From: Thozetella sp. PMI_491 | Lineage: Eukaryota > Ascomycota > Sordariomycetes > Chaetosphaeriales > Chaetosphaeriaceae | NCBI GenBank assembly: GCA_021432635.1 | Contig: MU270018.1 | Location: 999,579 to 1,063,578, forward strand | Length of the DNA: 64,000 nucleotides | Direction: 5' to 3' | Part shown: positions 43,674 through 54,918 of the stretch, one piece after another | How the letters are laid out: each line of letters opens with the position of its first letter | Position numbering within the stretch: position 1 is the stretch's first letter | Program-made: the position numbers and the translations under genes | The notes under the pieces: model-generated | Database searches by the model: none | The model's input: the letters and a program-made list of their open reading frames with translations, nothing else | What the model was told of the DNA's origin: nothing

Positions 43674-46647
43674 ATGGATGATTTGGAGGAGATCGATAAG
43701 TCTGCGTCGTCTTGGACCCAGAAACGAAGCTTCAACGTATTCCCTCTGCGCCTGACATATCGTCCCGCCGCCGAACATGAGGAGGTAGGAGAGCTAGAAA
43801 GAAATAATGCCCTTGGTAAGGCCCCAAGAAGTTGTCAAAAGTCAGAGCGCTCACCTGGTCCCAGTACCTCGCTTCCAGCAGCTCTCCCCATCCACGTCAT
43901 GGGCTGCTGCATCCCAGCCTTCTTACCATCCTGCTGGCCGCCCAGTCGATCTGAACCGGTCGAGTCAGAATTGGCTACTGAAGACCTATCCCGAGGCCAT
44001 CGTCGGAGACGAAGAGTTCACTTCTCTTCTTTCCGCTGAAATCTCGAGCTCCAGGGCTAGATATGAACCATCTCTGACGGGGGCTCTTCTCGCTGTTGGC
44101 GAAATTTTAGACGCGAGGGTATCCGGGGAGTCTCAAGGGCACCTCGTGGTAGCGAGTGCGTCGGGAGAGTTCGGGCATATCCTCCGACTAGCCGTCCTTG
44201 AAAGAGAGGAATGGACCTGGAGTGAGCATTCTAGCAACGCAGACTTGATTATTCGTCTAAAGGCCGTCGACCCGGACGGCTGCACAGATTGGTTCGAGGA
44301 TGCGGAGCCCATACTATCCATCAAATTCATCACCGACATTAGAGGTGATGAGGCTACCCGCTGGATGGTGGTCCAAAAGGCTAGCTCTACAGTCCTGCTT
44401 CGTCCCGAAATACGACGGACGTCTGCTTATGACGAAGAGTCGGGAATCTTTTCGCGGCAGGATCCATATTGGATATATGCGAACCCGACATGCTCCATAT
44501 CCAAGGAAGAAACAGGGGGCGATGCACATTGCGATGTTGCTTTCAACCCCTCTTCCCCAGGGGACGGCCCAGAGCCACCTCAGCTGGCCATCGTCGGTCA
44601 AGCTGGGAACTGGAGTGTTTGGGACTTATTCGCAGCGGGGGATGCACAACCGATGCTCTTGAATAAGGTACGCCGCGATTACGGAAACGCCGCCACTGGG
44701 TTGAGGACCAGTCTGCCTCCCGACACGGAGAAAGACTCTGCGCTTCACCGAATCATGTGGCTGCCGCCTCCCGGTACTGCCGAGGCTCCCAAGCCCTCGC
44801 TGGATCCTGATCTTTTGCGTGCCAAGCATCCTTTGCCGCTCAGGCGGGCTCAAGCACTCGTCCTTTGTAGTAGTCATGCTCTGGACATTGTCGACATTGG
44901 AACAGGAAGAATCAACCATGCTGTCAACCTGGTGGCGCCGACCAAAACCCGGAGAATCTTGCAGATGCAACCCTGTCCACTGGACTCGTCCCAATTCTTC
45001 GTCCTCACCAACAAGACGTTTTCTTGGGTTGGTAACAGACCTGCTCCGAACGGGAACCCTGCGCTCAGTCCCCTTCTTTCCCGAAGCCATCACATAGATA
45101 CCGAGCAGGCACCTCTCCAGCTCAGCGTGTCCTTACCCTTCCTCAGGGGAGACGGTTCGCTATTTGTTTCGATCCGCGCCGCAGGCGCTTCACAGATGAT
45201 GATACATCGTGTCATGCCTGCGAAACCTGGCGGCTTAGCTCAGTGCCATTCGCAAATAGTCAGCCTTGAAACTGCCGTCAATCCTGTTACTACCGCCCTT
45301 ATCCCTGTCGAGTGGAGGCTTAAGCACAAGCGCACCGCCAACGAACTGATTCCGCTGCTATCCCAAGGGGAGCTCACATACTGCCAGCTCATCACATTAG
45401 GATCAGACTTCAGTGTCAGCTCTTCGCTCTGCGCTTGGTCGGACCAGCCGAATTTTGAGGTGTCACCCCCAGACAGAATACGCGATGAAAAGAGCAAGAG
45501 CCAAAGCTGGCATTCCGAAAATACATTTTTGATCCCGGATCTTGATGTTCTCGACAACGGGTCTACGAGTCTTAACCCGCAAGCAACCCAGATGAATCCC
45601 GATCTGTCTCAAGTTCCAGCTGCTAGGTTCATCAGCCTGATGTTCCCAGCAGCTGCGATCTCCCAAAGAGCCGAAGCAGCTGTCGAGGGCCGACAAGACG
45701 ACGAGGCGATACCGGGCTCGCTGGCCAGCAACGCTCATGATGTCTTCAACGAAGTACAGGAACTGGCCGAGGGCCATGGGTCTTCATTTACCCTGTAAGC
45801 ATTATGAGCAATAAAAATATGTGACTCTTTCTCCAACGCTGACTTGATATCTAGGCTAGATGCTGCCGGCGGTAGTCAATGCAGCTCGGCGGATGCTCTG
45901 CATGCATGTCACAATTGGGGGGGTGAGCGTCCGGGGATCAGCATCAGCCGCCCTGGGCAGTGGAACCCAAGTATCGAGTCCGAATCCATTCGGGATATCT
46001 GGTCAGACAGCTACAACTCTCTTGGATTCGGGGGAAGTTCTATGCCCACGATCGACCTCATCTCCCACCAGCTCGAGGCCTCTCGATGGTTTCTATCGAC
46101 CACAACGCAAGATCTGGTTTCCGAACCTAGCCAGCAATCGCAGACCTTCACGCCAGTGCGACAATCTGGGAGTCGCCAGTCAACAGCATCCTCCCAGGAG
46201 CACGCAGAAGACCCACTTGGAGCGCGGCTCCGGCGATATCTGCCCACTCTGAAGACAGTGACGCAACGAGAGGGGGGTGCGGCTCTCCCGATAGCGCACT
46301 GGAATATTGGCGGGGACCCGGACAAGACGAAATGGAAAGATCCAGAAGGCCTCAAACAGGACAAGGAAACAGCATTGCAGCGTAAGAAAAGAGAGGAGTC
46401 CGCTCAGAGGAAGTTGGCAAGGTCAACGAGCGTGCTCTCACAGCGCTCAGAGAGCGCAGCGCCCTCCATATATGCACTATCCCAGCCTACGCCTTCTATC
46501 GCGTTTGGGACCCAGCCGAGCCCACGCCAGCCATCGCTAGCGAACTCCCAGTTCTCGCAGCCCCAGTCGCAGGTCGTGGCTGGACCTTTCGGGGCAAGAA
46601 GGCCAAGGTCAAAGACGCCAGTCCCGAAAATCAGGGGCTTCACGTGA
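43674..46647 (+). CDS. RRN6: RNA polymerase I core-factor subunit RRN6
   Basis: Three exons in my model, 43674–43815, 43865–45794 and 45855–46647, sum to 2865 nt and 954 aa. The N-terminal half fits the Rrn6 beta-propeller (NWLLKTYPEAIVGDEEF, LSIKFITD, LAIVGQAGNWSVWDL, ALDIVDIGTGRI). The C-terminal third holds LGARLRRYLPTLK and ends in a basic, disordered tail (GARRPRSKTPVPKIRGF) typical of the fungal family. Rrn6 with Rrn7 and Rrn11 binds the rDNA promoter core and recruits RNA polymerase I in the nucleolus. The first intron is less certain: donor GTAAGG at 43816 with acceptor at 43864 restores frame (NNAL|VPRFQQL), but donor 43785 with acceptor 43845 also works. The 45795–45854 intron is clear. 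Confidence 0.85.
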
Positions 46648-47075
46648 GATCGCTAGGAACGAAAAGAGGGTTCGAGGCACGGTACAACCAGGGAACAAGG
46701 ACGAAGCACTTACAAGAACTAGCGCAAGCTGGCCCGGGATCAGTGTTCAGTAGCACAGGGGTTTTCGGTGGAATAGTAAATACCTAGGCATTGAGCCAAG
46801 TACAAAAATAGTGAAGGAATTCCAAGCAAATACCCATAATAGCCATCTAAGTTTCTAGTCGAATCTCTGTCCTTGACTTAGTGTGACCTGAAGGCTGGTC
46901 CCTCGATTTCCGGGTTGTCAGCGTTAATCGGTTGCCCATTGTACGGTACCATACAGTGCATAGCCAGACAGCGTTGCGCTTAGCCCAGAAATTGTTAACG
47001 CCGCCTGCAGGAGGTCGCCACAGCATTTCACCCACCTGCTCAAACCCACACAGCAGTCGCAGAGCTATCGGCAAG
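46648..47075. other. Intergenic region before the PITH-domain gene
   Basis: 3' flank of RRN6 and promoter/leader of the PITH gene, both plus-strand. Nothing else is seen. Confidence 0.4.
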
Positions 47076-47928
47076 ATGTCGACGCACTGCCATGACGAGC
47101 ATGCTGGCGAGGGCGGCCATCACCATCATGATCACGAGCATGACCACTCGGACGACATCACACCCGCCCTTCAGTTCTCGCTGTACCCCCACATCAACTT
47201 CGATGAGGTCACAGCTCTGAATGAGACCGAGTTCGGCTCGGGTAGGGCCATCGTCAAAAAGACATGGGCGGAGCGCCTGAGCGAGCAGCCCGAGCTGGCG
47301 AGTGACGCGGATGAGCAGCTGTTGATCAACGTACCGTGAGTCAGAGCAGATTCCCCAGCCCGCTACCCCACGGTGCAGACGGCGGAAGACGGTGTCTCCT
47401 CCCCCTTCCAACGTCCTCTAGAACAAGACAGCTTCCTCGTCCTTTTCCCGTTGCTTTTTCATGATTCTCTACCGAACGAACAAACGCACTAACACGCCTC
47501 CCAGCTTCACCGGCCAGGTCAAGCTGCACTCCATAATCGTGCGCACGTCCAACTCAGAGTCGGCGCCCAAGACGCTCAAGGTGATCCAGAACCGCGACGA
47601 CGTCGACTTCGGCGTCGCCGAGGACGCCGAGGGCACTCAGACGTTTGAGCTGGCGCAGACCTCAGACTTGCAGGAGCTGCCGGTCAAGCGGGCACGCTTC
47701 GGCCAGGTGCGCCGGCTGGCCCTCTTCTTCCCGGACAACTTTGGCGACGGCGACGAGGACGTCACACGCATCGCCTATCTAGGCTTCAAGGGCGAGTGGA
47801 TGCAGCTTGGCCGTGCGCCGGCCAACATCCTGTACGAGGCTGCGGCGAACCCGGGCGACCACAAGCTCAAGGGCACGTCGGTCAACCAGATGGGCAGCGG
47901 CATCGGCGGCCGTGGACCGGGCATCTAG
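47076..47928 (+). CDS. PITH-domain protein (PITHD1/TXNL1 C-terminal family)
   Basis: Two exons, 47076–47335 and 47505–47928 (phase 2, 169-nt intron), give 227 aa. The N-terminus is His-rich (HCHDEHAGEGGHHHHDHEHD), which may bind metals. The PITH (DUF1000) domain follows: LYPHINFDEVTALNE, WAERLSEQPELASDADEQ, FTGQVKLHSIIVRTS, LKVIQNRDDVDFG, and the ending YLGFKGEWMQLGRAP. In TXNL1 this domain binds the proteasome. The free-standing domain, as here, corresponds to PITHD1, whose role in fungi is not established. The gene is convergent with the CCDC25 homologue, with only 164 bases between stop codons. Confidence 0.9.
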
Positions 47929-48092
47929 GGCCATAGTGCTGCGTAATACATGGAATCTCGGGGAGGCACTACGGGTCCTGTCTCTCTGGGTAACGGCTGC
48001 GTCGTTCTGCCTTGCCTAGCCTCTGCTAGAGGCTCGGAGAGCGATACGTTCCATGTCTCTTAGATCCCATAGGACCGGGCTAATGCAAATAA

Positions 48093-49089
48093 CTACATGA
48101 AGTCATCTTCCCAGTCGTCGCCACGGTCCTGGTTGCTCGATGCCGCCATGTTCTGCTCGCTGAAGAGCTCGTCGTAGGCGTGGTCCTTCTGCCACTTCTT
48201 TTCCTGCCTCTCCTTGGCGACGCGCAACTCTTCCTTTTTCTATACCGGGCGAGGCAGCTGTTAGCAGGCCCCTACCTATACGAGACCTAGGACGAGGCCT
48301 GGAGAGGGAAAGAAAGAAATGGGGCTTAGCACTCACCCTCTTCTGCTGGTCGGCTTGGTCCCTCTTGCGCAGCTCGCGCAGGCGGTCCTCTCTCTCTTGC
48401 CTGAGATCCGGGTGCTTCTCTACCTTGGTCTTGTTGAGGCGGTTGATTATAACGTTCTCACGCTTCTCCACATGTATCCGCTTCACCTTCTTGTCGTCCT
48501 TAAAGCTCACCTGGCCGGCAGCCATGCTGCCATCCTTGCGAAGGTTGGACCAGGGCGTGTAGATGACCGTGATGTTGTCCTTCTTGTTTCCTTTGGCGCG
48601 GGGTTAGTAACCATAGCAAGTAGAAATTAGCATGGCTAACAAGGCGGCTGCGGCTCGTACCCTCGATGGAGTTGGCCTTGGTAAGTTGGGCCAGGTCGGT
48701 CAGGAGGTCCTGGGGAATGTTCTCCCAGGTGTCACCCTCCCGTAGCCTGAGGTAGATGTGGGCGCTCGACAGCTTGTCAACGTGGAACTTTTCTCTGGTC
48801 AACACTGTATGCGGCTTCTCTTCCGGCTTGCCGCCTGGTCCTTCTTACCCTTTGGGTGGTCAGTCAGCACGCGGGGTCGAGACGGCAACGGGGGTTGCGA
48901 GTTTGATGTTGCCTACCAGACATCCTCCTCCCAACCAAACTTGATCAGATCCTCATCTGTGAAGTCATATTTTAGACTCGAAGCGTCGCGGGCTTAGAAT
49001 GGCAGGACGCCCATACTCTCAAATTTATCCTTGCCCATGTAGACATAAGCCGGAGGGTCGACGACATTGGACGTAAGGTAGTAGACCAT
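48093..49089 (-). CDS. CCDC25/Jlp2-like protein with NFACT-R domain, containing a 1-nt exon
   Basis: Six exons: 49089–49017, 48956–48917, 48849 (one base), 48787–48661, 48590–48337 and 48239–48093. They sum to 642 nt and 213 aa. Conserved motifs read in order: [38 protein letters not shown]|, [35 protein letters not shown], then a Lys/Arg/Glu coiled coil and an acidic end DDWEDDFM. This is the NFACT-R domain family (human CCDC25, yeast Jlp2), related to the RNA- and ribosome-associated part of NEMF/Rqc2. The conserved Trp codon is TG from exon 2 and G from a single-base exon; no direct acceptor restores the frame otherwise. A one-base assembly error at the TGG|GT donor is the main alternative. 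Confidence 0.88.
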
Positions 49090-50310
49090 TTTGTCCCCTC
49101 CAGCACTTGCGCGGATAGCTCACAAATTACTCGGGAAGAGGCAGTCTTGAGCCGAAGAAAATAATACAAGTAAAGAGTCTCACGCGCTGCCACTCGTGAG
49201 CCAGCTCTATTGCACTCGGTTGCTCGTCAGGCTGAGGGCTGTCGCAGCCGTTGGATTGCTGGAGCGAGCTAGGCAGACGGGCCCGTGATTCGTCGGCTAG
49301 CACTGGCTTGAGACGGTCCGTTGGGGGGCCTGGATTTGCGATTTCTACCCGCACCGTGTGTGGGCGCAATTGCCGGCACGTGCCCCATTAGGTGCCTTAA
49401 GAGCCCTGGCGCTCGCTCGTTCCAGTGGAGGGCGACTCTATTACTATTATAGCACCACCTGCTGGCTACCACAATCGCAGAGAAACACGGATAAGGATAG
49501 AGACTCCCCTCCTGGCAAGATGCACCCCGCTGTCTCTACGACTCCTTTGTATAGGGGAAAGAGATGTCCATGATTGAGACGTGGATGCTATGAGGTTGCT
49601 GGCTCAAATCACTGATCCAACCAGCCCACAATGACCTTCCGCCTGCGCCAACAAGCATGGGATCAGACGAGATGTCCTAGACCTCTCCCTGAGGCGATGC
49701 CATCGAAGGACCGTATCACGTACGAATCTCGTCAAGATTCATGCTTAGACTCATCGAGATATTTATGTCCTTCATCTGACATGCAAAGTTCGAGTAAGCA
49801 TTTTGGATCGTGATCCACGTGGATGCCGCTGTCCTTCCGGCCGAATCAAACAAGGCTGTTGAGATCCGCGTGTGAGAATGGCATAAGACGGGGCAACAAT
49901 AGCTTCGTAAGCCTCGCCTGGATCAAGAATGCGTGGCAGCGCACGATGACGAGGAGCATCGCACAAGCCTGTCGTTGGCTGCGAGAAATATCACCTAGAA
50001 CAGGCTGTTGCCGGTCATGTGGTAGGACGCCCGGTAGGATATGCGAATAAGAAAGGCGTAGGTAGTGAGTGTATGCAGGTACCATGGGTGTATGTGAATT
50101 CTACCGTCTTATCGGGGCGAGTGAAAACTGCAGAGCGATACCGAATCCAGCTATCGAAGCTATCAAAAAATTTAGCCCCTAGCCAAAGGATCTCAACACC
50201 ACGAGCTTCCAAGCAACAGCTCGCCCAACGCGAAGCCACGACCCTCGCCTGATGTAATTGGCCATCAATCGCCTTTTACACTCACCCGAAGCGGGCATTT
50301 ACATCACACA
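49090..50310. other. Intergenic region between divergent genes
   Basis: About 1.2 kb between the CCDC25 homologue (−) and mitochondrial uL3 (+), holding both promoters. Overlapping frames under 80 aa are not supported as genes. Confidence 0.45.
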
Positions 50311-51402
50311 ATGGCGCCACGGCTGCCAGCCCGCTGCTGGCGGCAGCTCCAAGCGCCCTCGACACTCATCCGGCCGGCCATCGCCCTCGACCTCCCCCCC
50401 CGAACGCTCCTCCCTCGCACGACCAAACGTGGCGTCAAGTACGGCTGGAGCACCGAGAACCCGCGTGACAGGACCCGACGCTTCAGGCAGCCCGACGAGG
50501 GCCTCCCCACCCCGACCTCTGGGCCAGCGGCGGCTCTCAAGCGCAAGGAGCGTACCACGCCGGCGCGCGCTGGCGTGCTGGCCATCAAGAAGGGCATGAC
50601 GGCCTTCATGGGTCGCTCCGGCTCCCGCATCCCCTGCACTGTGTTGCAGCTCGACCAGGTCCAGACCGTCGCCAACAAGACATGGTCCAAGCATGGCTAC
50701 TGGGCTGTCCAGGTTGGCCTCGGCGAGCGCCGGCCCGTCGCGCTCACGGCGCCCATGCTCGGCTACTACGAGGCCAAGGGCATCGCTCCCAAGCAGCACC
50801 TGGCCGAGTTCCGCGTGCGCGATGCTGAGGGCCTACTCCCAGTGGGCGTGCAGCTGCAGCCGGACTGGTTCCACGTCGGACAGTGGGTTGACGTGCGCGC
50901 CAACAGCCGCGGCATGGGCTTCGCTGGTGCCATGAAGCGGCATGGGTTTAAGGGCCAGGAAGCCAGCCACGGTAACTCGCTCAACCACCGAACGCCCGGT
51001 TCGCTCGGTGGCTCGCAGGGCAGCGGTTCCAGGGTCATCCCCGGCAAGAAGATGCCCGGCCGCATGGGCAACGAGCGGGTGACGATGCAGAACCTCCCGG
51101 TGCTCCTGGTCAACAACGACCTGGGCATCGTGGTGGTCAAGGGCGCTGTGGCCGGCCCGAAGGGATGCATTGTGCGGATTCAGGACGCCGTCAAGAAGGC
51201 GCCGCCGCCCAAGGACTTCATCGAACTCACGCGCCAGACATTGGAGGAGCGGTTCCCCGATGCCAAGGCGCATCTGACGGCGGCACGGGTCAAGCACTTG
51301 GAACTGAAGGAGGCGAGGAAAGAGGGCAGGATACACAAGCTGCTGTCGGCCGGTGTAACAGAGGGAGCGGTGTCGGCGCCGCACGAAGAGGCGATGGCTT
51401 AG
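50311..51402 (+). CDS. MRPL9: Mitochondrial large-subunit ribosomal protein uL3m
   Basis: A single exon of 363 aa. The first 40 residues are basic with few acids (MAPRLPARCWRQLQAPSTLI), consistent with a mitochondrial presequence. The uL3 core follows: RAGVLAIKKGMTAFMG, VANKTWSKHGYWAVQVG, FHVGQWVDVRANSRGMGFAG, MKRHGFKGQEASHGNSLNHR, and PGKKMPGRMGNERVTMQNL. These loops reach the peptidyl-transferase centre. Bacterial-like GQGVDVRGxSKGKGF features, rather than the cytosolic RPL3 form, place it in the mitoribosome (yeast Mrpl9). It converges on COA1, also mitochondrial, with 222 bases between stops. Confidence 0.95.
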   Translation: MAPRLPARCWRQLQAPSTLIRPAIALDLPPRTLLPRTTKRGVKYGWSTENPRDRTRRFRQPDEGLPTPTSGPAAALKRKERTTPARAGVLAIKKGMTAFMGRSGSRIPCTVLQLDQVQTVANKTWSKHGYWAVQVGLGERRPVALTAPMLGYYEAKGIAPKQHLAEFRVRDAEGLLPVGVQLQPDWFHVGQWVDVRANSRGMGFAGAMKRHGFKGQEASHGNSLNHRTPGSLGGSQGSGSRVIPGKKMPGRMGNERVTMQNLPVLLVNNDLGIVVVKGAVAGPKGCIVRIQDAVKKAPPPKDFIELTRQTLEERFPDAKAHLTAARVKHLELKEARKEGRIHKLLSAGVTEGAVSAPHEEAMA

Positions 51403-51624
51403 ATGTCTGTACTATACACTTTGTCTCTAATGTACATCTACGTGTAGCAAAACTCCCACCATGTTGGGAGTTACCCCGGGCTGGCTGATGATGCTCCAGT
51501 GGCTTGTTCCTCCTAACCACATCCATGATATCTCACTCCTAAGTCTCTCCTAACTCTCACTCTCTCACACACACTTGTGTCGGTACGTTTCTTCCCGCAC
51601 GGTGGTCCAATGCGGACCCGATCC

Positions 51625-52355
51625 TTACTTGGGCATCTGCCGGAAGCCCCTCGTCGTGGCCTCGAGGTCCTCGTCGTCGTCAAGATCAAGCCCGCCAGAC
51701 ACCATGTTGCGGAAGGGATCCCCGCCCTCTAGGAGGTCGATCCTGCGGCCATCGGTGGTCTCGAGGCTCCACTCGGTCGTCTCAAACAAACCACGCGGGG
51801 TCGGGCGGAAGCTGGCAAAGGTCATGAAGCCGGTGTTGCGGGTGCCCTTAACGGCGAAGCGGATGTTGATGCGCCCCTGCAGCTGGTTCATCTCGCCGCT
51901 GATCCAGGGGATACGCTGCTTGAAGTAGATCTCATCGCCCAGGTATTCGCGCGCCCGTTCGTTGGTGCGTAGTGCGTACAATGTCGCGCCGACCACGGGC
52001 GACGAGAGCTTCTGGTAGTTGAAGATGGCGACCGAGGCCACGGCTATGATAGCCAGGAACATGGGCATGGTCCGGGACCAGCGGAAGCGGTTGCCCTCGA
52101 CATCTGGACAGGCAAGACGGAAAAGTTAGAATTGGGTCGAAAAGAGATCGAAAGGAGAGAGGAAGCTGGCGGAAGGGGGGGGTTGGTCGGCGCACCTGGG
52201 AGCTCCCGGTCTGCTCTTCTCTCCATCAGCGGCCCATCGCCGGGCTTTGGGGGTGCGACCAAGCTGCGCCGGGGTACAATGACGGGTAAGGCGCGGACCA
52301 CGGAGGTCCTTTGGAGAAGGGCAGGTGCCCTCCTGTGGGCTATCCTCGAGAGCAT
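51625..52355 (-). CDS. COA1: Cytochrome c oxidase assembly factor COA1
   Basis: Two exons, 52355–52196 and 52103–51625 (92-nt intron with a ctaac branch site, phase 1), give 212 aa. The N-terminus (MLSRIAHRRAPALLQRTSVV) is Arg-rich like a mitochondrial presequence. One transmembrane helix (MFLAIIAVASVAIFNYQKL) is followed by SPVVGATLYALRTNERAREYLG, split here as SPVVGATLYALRT and NERAREYLG, and IRFAVKGTRNTGFMTFAS, the Coa1/Tim21-like fold. Coa1 is an inner-membrane protein that acts with Shy1 and Mss51 in Cox1 maturation. The tail FRQMPK follows an acidic patch. Confidence 0.88.
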
Positions 52356-54095
52356 GGCTGCTTGGGTCTGCTGCTGCTGCTGCTGCTACCGGTCGCGGTG
52401 CGGCTCGCCTGTGGCATGCCCGCGAAGCCTCGAAGCTCAAAATGGCGTGGAACTATTCATCTATCGTACCACGATATTGCAATATCGAGGTTCTCCGAGG
52501 ACTTAGCTACCATTGGGCTCCCAAAAAAAGCATTGGCCACTTACTACCCACCTTCCTCCCCACAACGGCCCCCCGAGCCGTCTGCCATGACCTTCCCGTT
52601 TAACGCCGCTGATGTGCCGCCTTCAAGTTAATGCAGTGTATCGCCAGGCGCGACGGTTTTGGAATCCCCTCCCCCCCATGCCCACACGCACCACACTCAG
52701 CAGGTGAGTAATGCGATCCTTCATGGTCCAAGTGGACGAGGATCATCACGACAAGGTAAATATGCCCATACATTATGCGTGACAGCAAATAAATAATAAA
52801 TACGATCAAAATTTGGCAGGCCCACGGCGCGGTCGGAAAAGGTACAGTCCACGTAGGAGCACCTACCGAGTCGGTAGTGTAAGGCTGGCAAATCTCACCC
52901 CCTAAGCCCGAGTTGGGAAAGGCGGCGGCCGCGCCCAATTTCCACCTCCCAAGCTGAGCATTGCATTACATCCTGGTATGCTGGGCCACAGCGTAGTCCA
53001 GCGAGTGTCCTTGGCAGAGAGGATGGTATAATGTAATGTAGACAAGGTACAGAAGCTCTTCCCTCCTGCCGGGAAAATAGGGTTGCCTAAGGATCCCTGG
53101 AAGCCCAGCGGCTCGGGCTCTGGCTTGGCCTCCCAGAATGGTGACCAGTCCCCGTTTCGGCCCTCCGCCCGGGCGATCGCTTTCTTATGACTTCTTCCAA
53201 TGACGTCCCCGGTGTAAGCCGCATCCCCTATTTTAGAAGCGGGAGGGAAGGACTGCCACTATAGGGCTTGCCTAGGCTTTCCGGGCGGCGAGGGTAATCA
53301 TCAGCGATCCCCGCCCGCACCTTCCCCCCCCCCCACCGCTACACGCTCCACGCTCCACAAAGAGGATGGACAAAGCCTCGTCGGGGCCGCTCCAGCATGC
53401 AACAGGGTTGCTATATTCCGTACCCGGACATCCATTCGAGAGCGATCGCTCTGGGATACGCCAGGCTCACTCACGAACGCCGGCACGGACGGCCGCTTTC
53501 CCGCCTGCTCGTCCTATCTGATGCTGCGTCTGCTACTTCGTCGCTTAGCCGTGGCTGGCTAGCTAGCTTGCTCTGCCCCCTGCCCAAAAGCCCTCCTACG
53601 GCAGATGGCGAGCAGCCATACGGCCGGCAACGAGCAAGAGAGGCCTCTCCTTGGCTTCTTCGCAGCTGGCTGGCAGCCACGCAGCATGCAGGAGCCAGCA
53701 TGGCATGGGAGCTGCAGGGCTGCACTTGAGGGGCAACAACACACCCAAGAACCTGCGTCCAATGGGAACCGGGCTCAGACTCAGCGAAATTTGGTTGTAC
53801 CATCAGCTCCATCCCACCATCAGCACCAACCCAGCAGATCCCGGCCGGTCAGCCCGGTTCGGTGTTAGCAACGGGTCCCATGCGATGGCGTCCGCCACCC
53901 CGGCGGCTTTCGATGGGTGGCCTGCGTCCCGTATTGGACCTTGCGGGCGGGTGAGGCTGTCCACCTTCCTCGGGACCTGCTTATATATGGGATGCCCCCC
54001 CCCCTCTCCTCCGGGGAGCCTGTCTGTTTTGAAACCACCCGCCACCACACACACATACCCTTGCGGAGATCGTGCGTGATCCCAGGTCGTCCAAG
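52356..54095. other. 1.7-kb intergenic region between divergent genes
   Basis: Between COA1 (−) and a four-TM protein gene (+). It contains a CTG triplet repeat next to COA1, a C tract near 53325–53336, and no recognisable gene. Frames of 110–140 aa near 53300–54080 overlap on both strands without motifs. Confidence 0.45.
52368..52385. repeat. Trinucleotide repeat (CTG)6
   Basis: Six perfect CTG units, reading CAG on the COA1 strand, lie 13 bases upstream of the COA1 start codon in its presumed 5' UTR. Confidence 0.8.
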
Positions 54096-54918
54096 ATGCG
54101 GTCCGACTCTTCTTACATGACGTACATCTACGTCGCCCTCGGTTTCCTGGCTGCCGACGCTGCCATCTCCATGGGCTTCGTCACGTCCATGGTGCAATTC
54201 CTCCACACCAGCGGCCAGGGTCCCTTCCGTATCAACGACAACGACGGAAGCTTCCTATTCTACGGCGAGCCAGAGCACGCGCATATCATTGCCGACCAAG
54301 GACACACCACTAATGGCGCTGGCGGTACCGCGCTGGTGCTGCTCGGCTTTGGTGGCATCCTGACCTTGTGGCTGGAGAACCGGTCGCGGAAGAAGGTAAG
54401 TAACGCACAAGGATGATGCTTGCGACACACCGGGAAAGAGAGAGCTGGAAGCTAACACGATCTCACAGTCGGGCAAGTCGCACCCGCTCTTCAACGTCTG
54501 GTCCGTCCTAGTGGTCCTCAGCTGGCTCCTCACCACAGCGGCGCTCATCTACACGTTTGTGGTGACGGCCCAGACAGCCAACCAGACCATCGACATCTCC
54601 AAGGCGACCACCCCGGCCAACCACCCGGAACTGGCCACGCTGCCGTATCCGTATCTCAAATGGACGCCTGAGAACTGGTACAAGGCAGTGCTGCAACTCA
54701 ACCTGGCCGACCAGTCCGACATTGATCTGATCAACCACAACCTGCACCTAATGACAGGATGGCGGTACAACCTGATCGTCCTGTTCATTCTCGGCTTCAT
54801 CCTCATGGACCTCGTCATCCTCGAGCACTTGCGGCTCCGCAGGACCCGCGGTGAGTACGCAGTGGCCGCCCAGAACCTGGACGCCAAGCAGCCTGTGCGG
54901 ACACCACCGGAGGTCTGA
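54096..54918 (+). CDS. Four-transmembrane protein of unknown function
   Basis: Two exons, 54096–54395 and 54469–54918 (73-nt intron, phase 0, gctaac branch site), give 249 aa. Four hydrophobic segments are visible: YIYVALGFLAADAAISMGFV (about 10–30), TALVLLGFGGILTLWL (about 76–92), VWSVLVVLSWLLTTAALIYT (about 109–130) and NLIVLFILGFILMDLVIL (about 203–222). The loop between TM3 and TM4 contains WTPENWYKAVLQLNLAD. The layout loosely resembles small fungal membrane proteins with a MARVEL-like four-helix arrangement, but I do not recognise a family. The start MRSDSSYMTY is the last Met before the first helix. The short tail is soluble. Confidence 0.8.
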
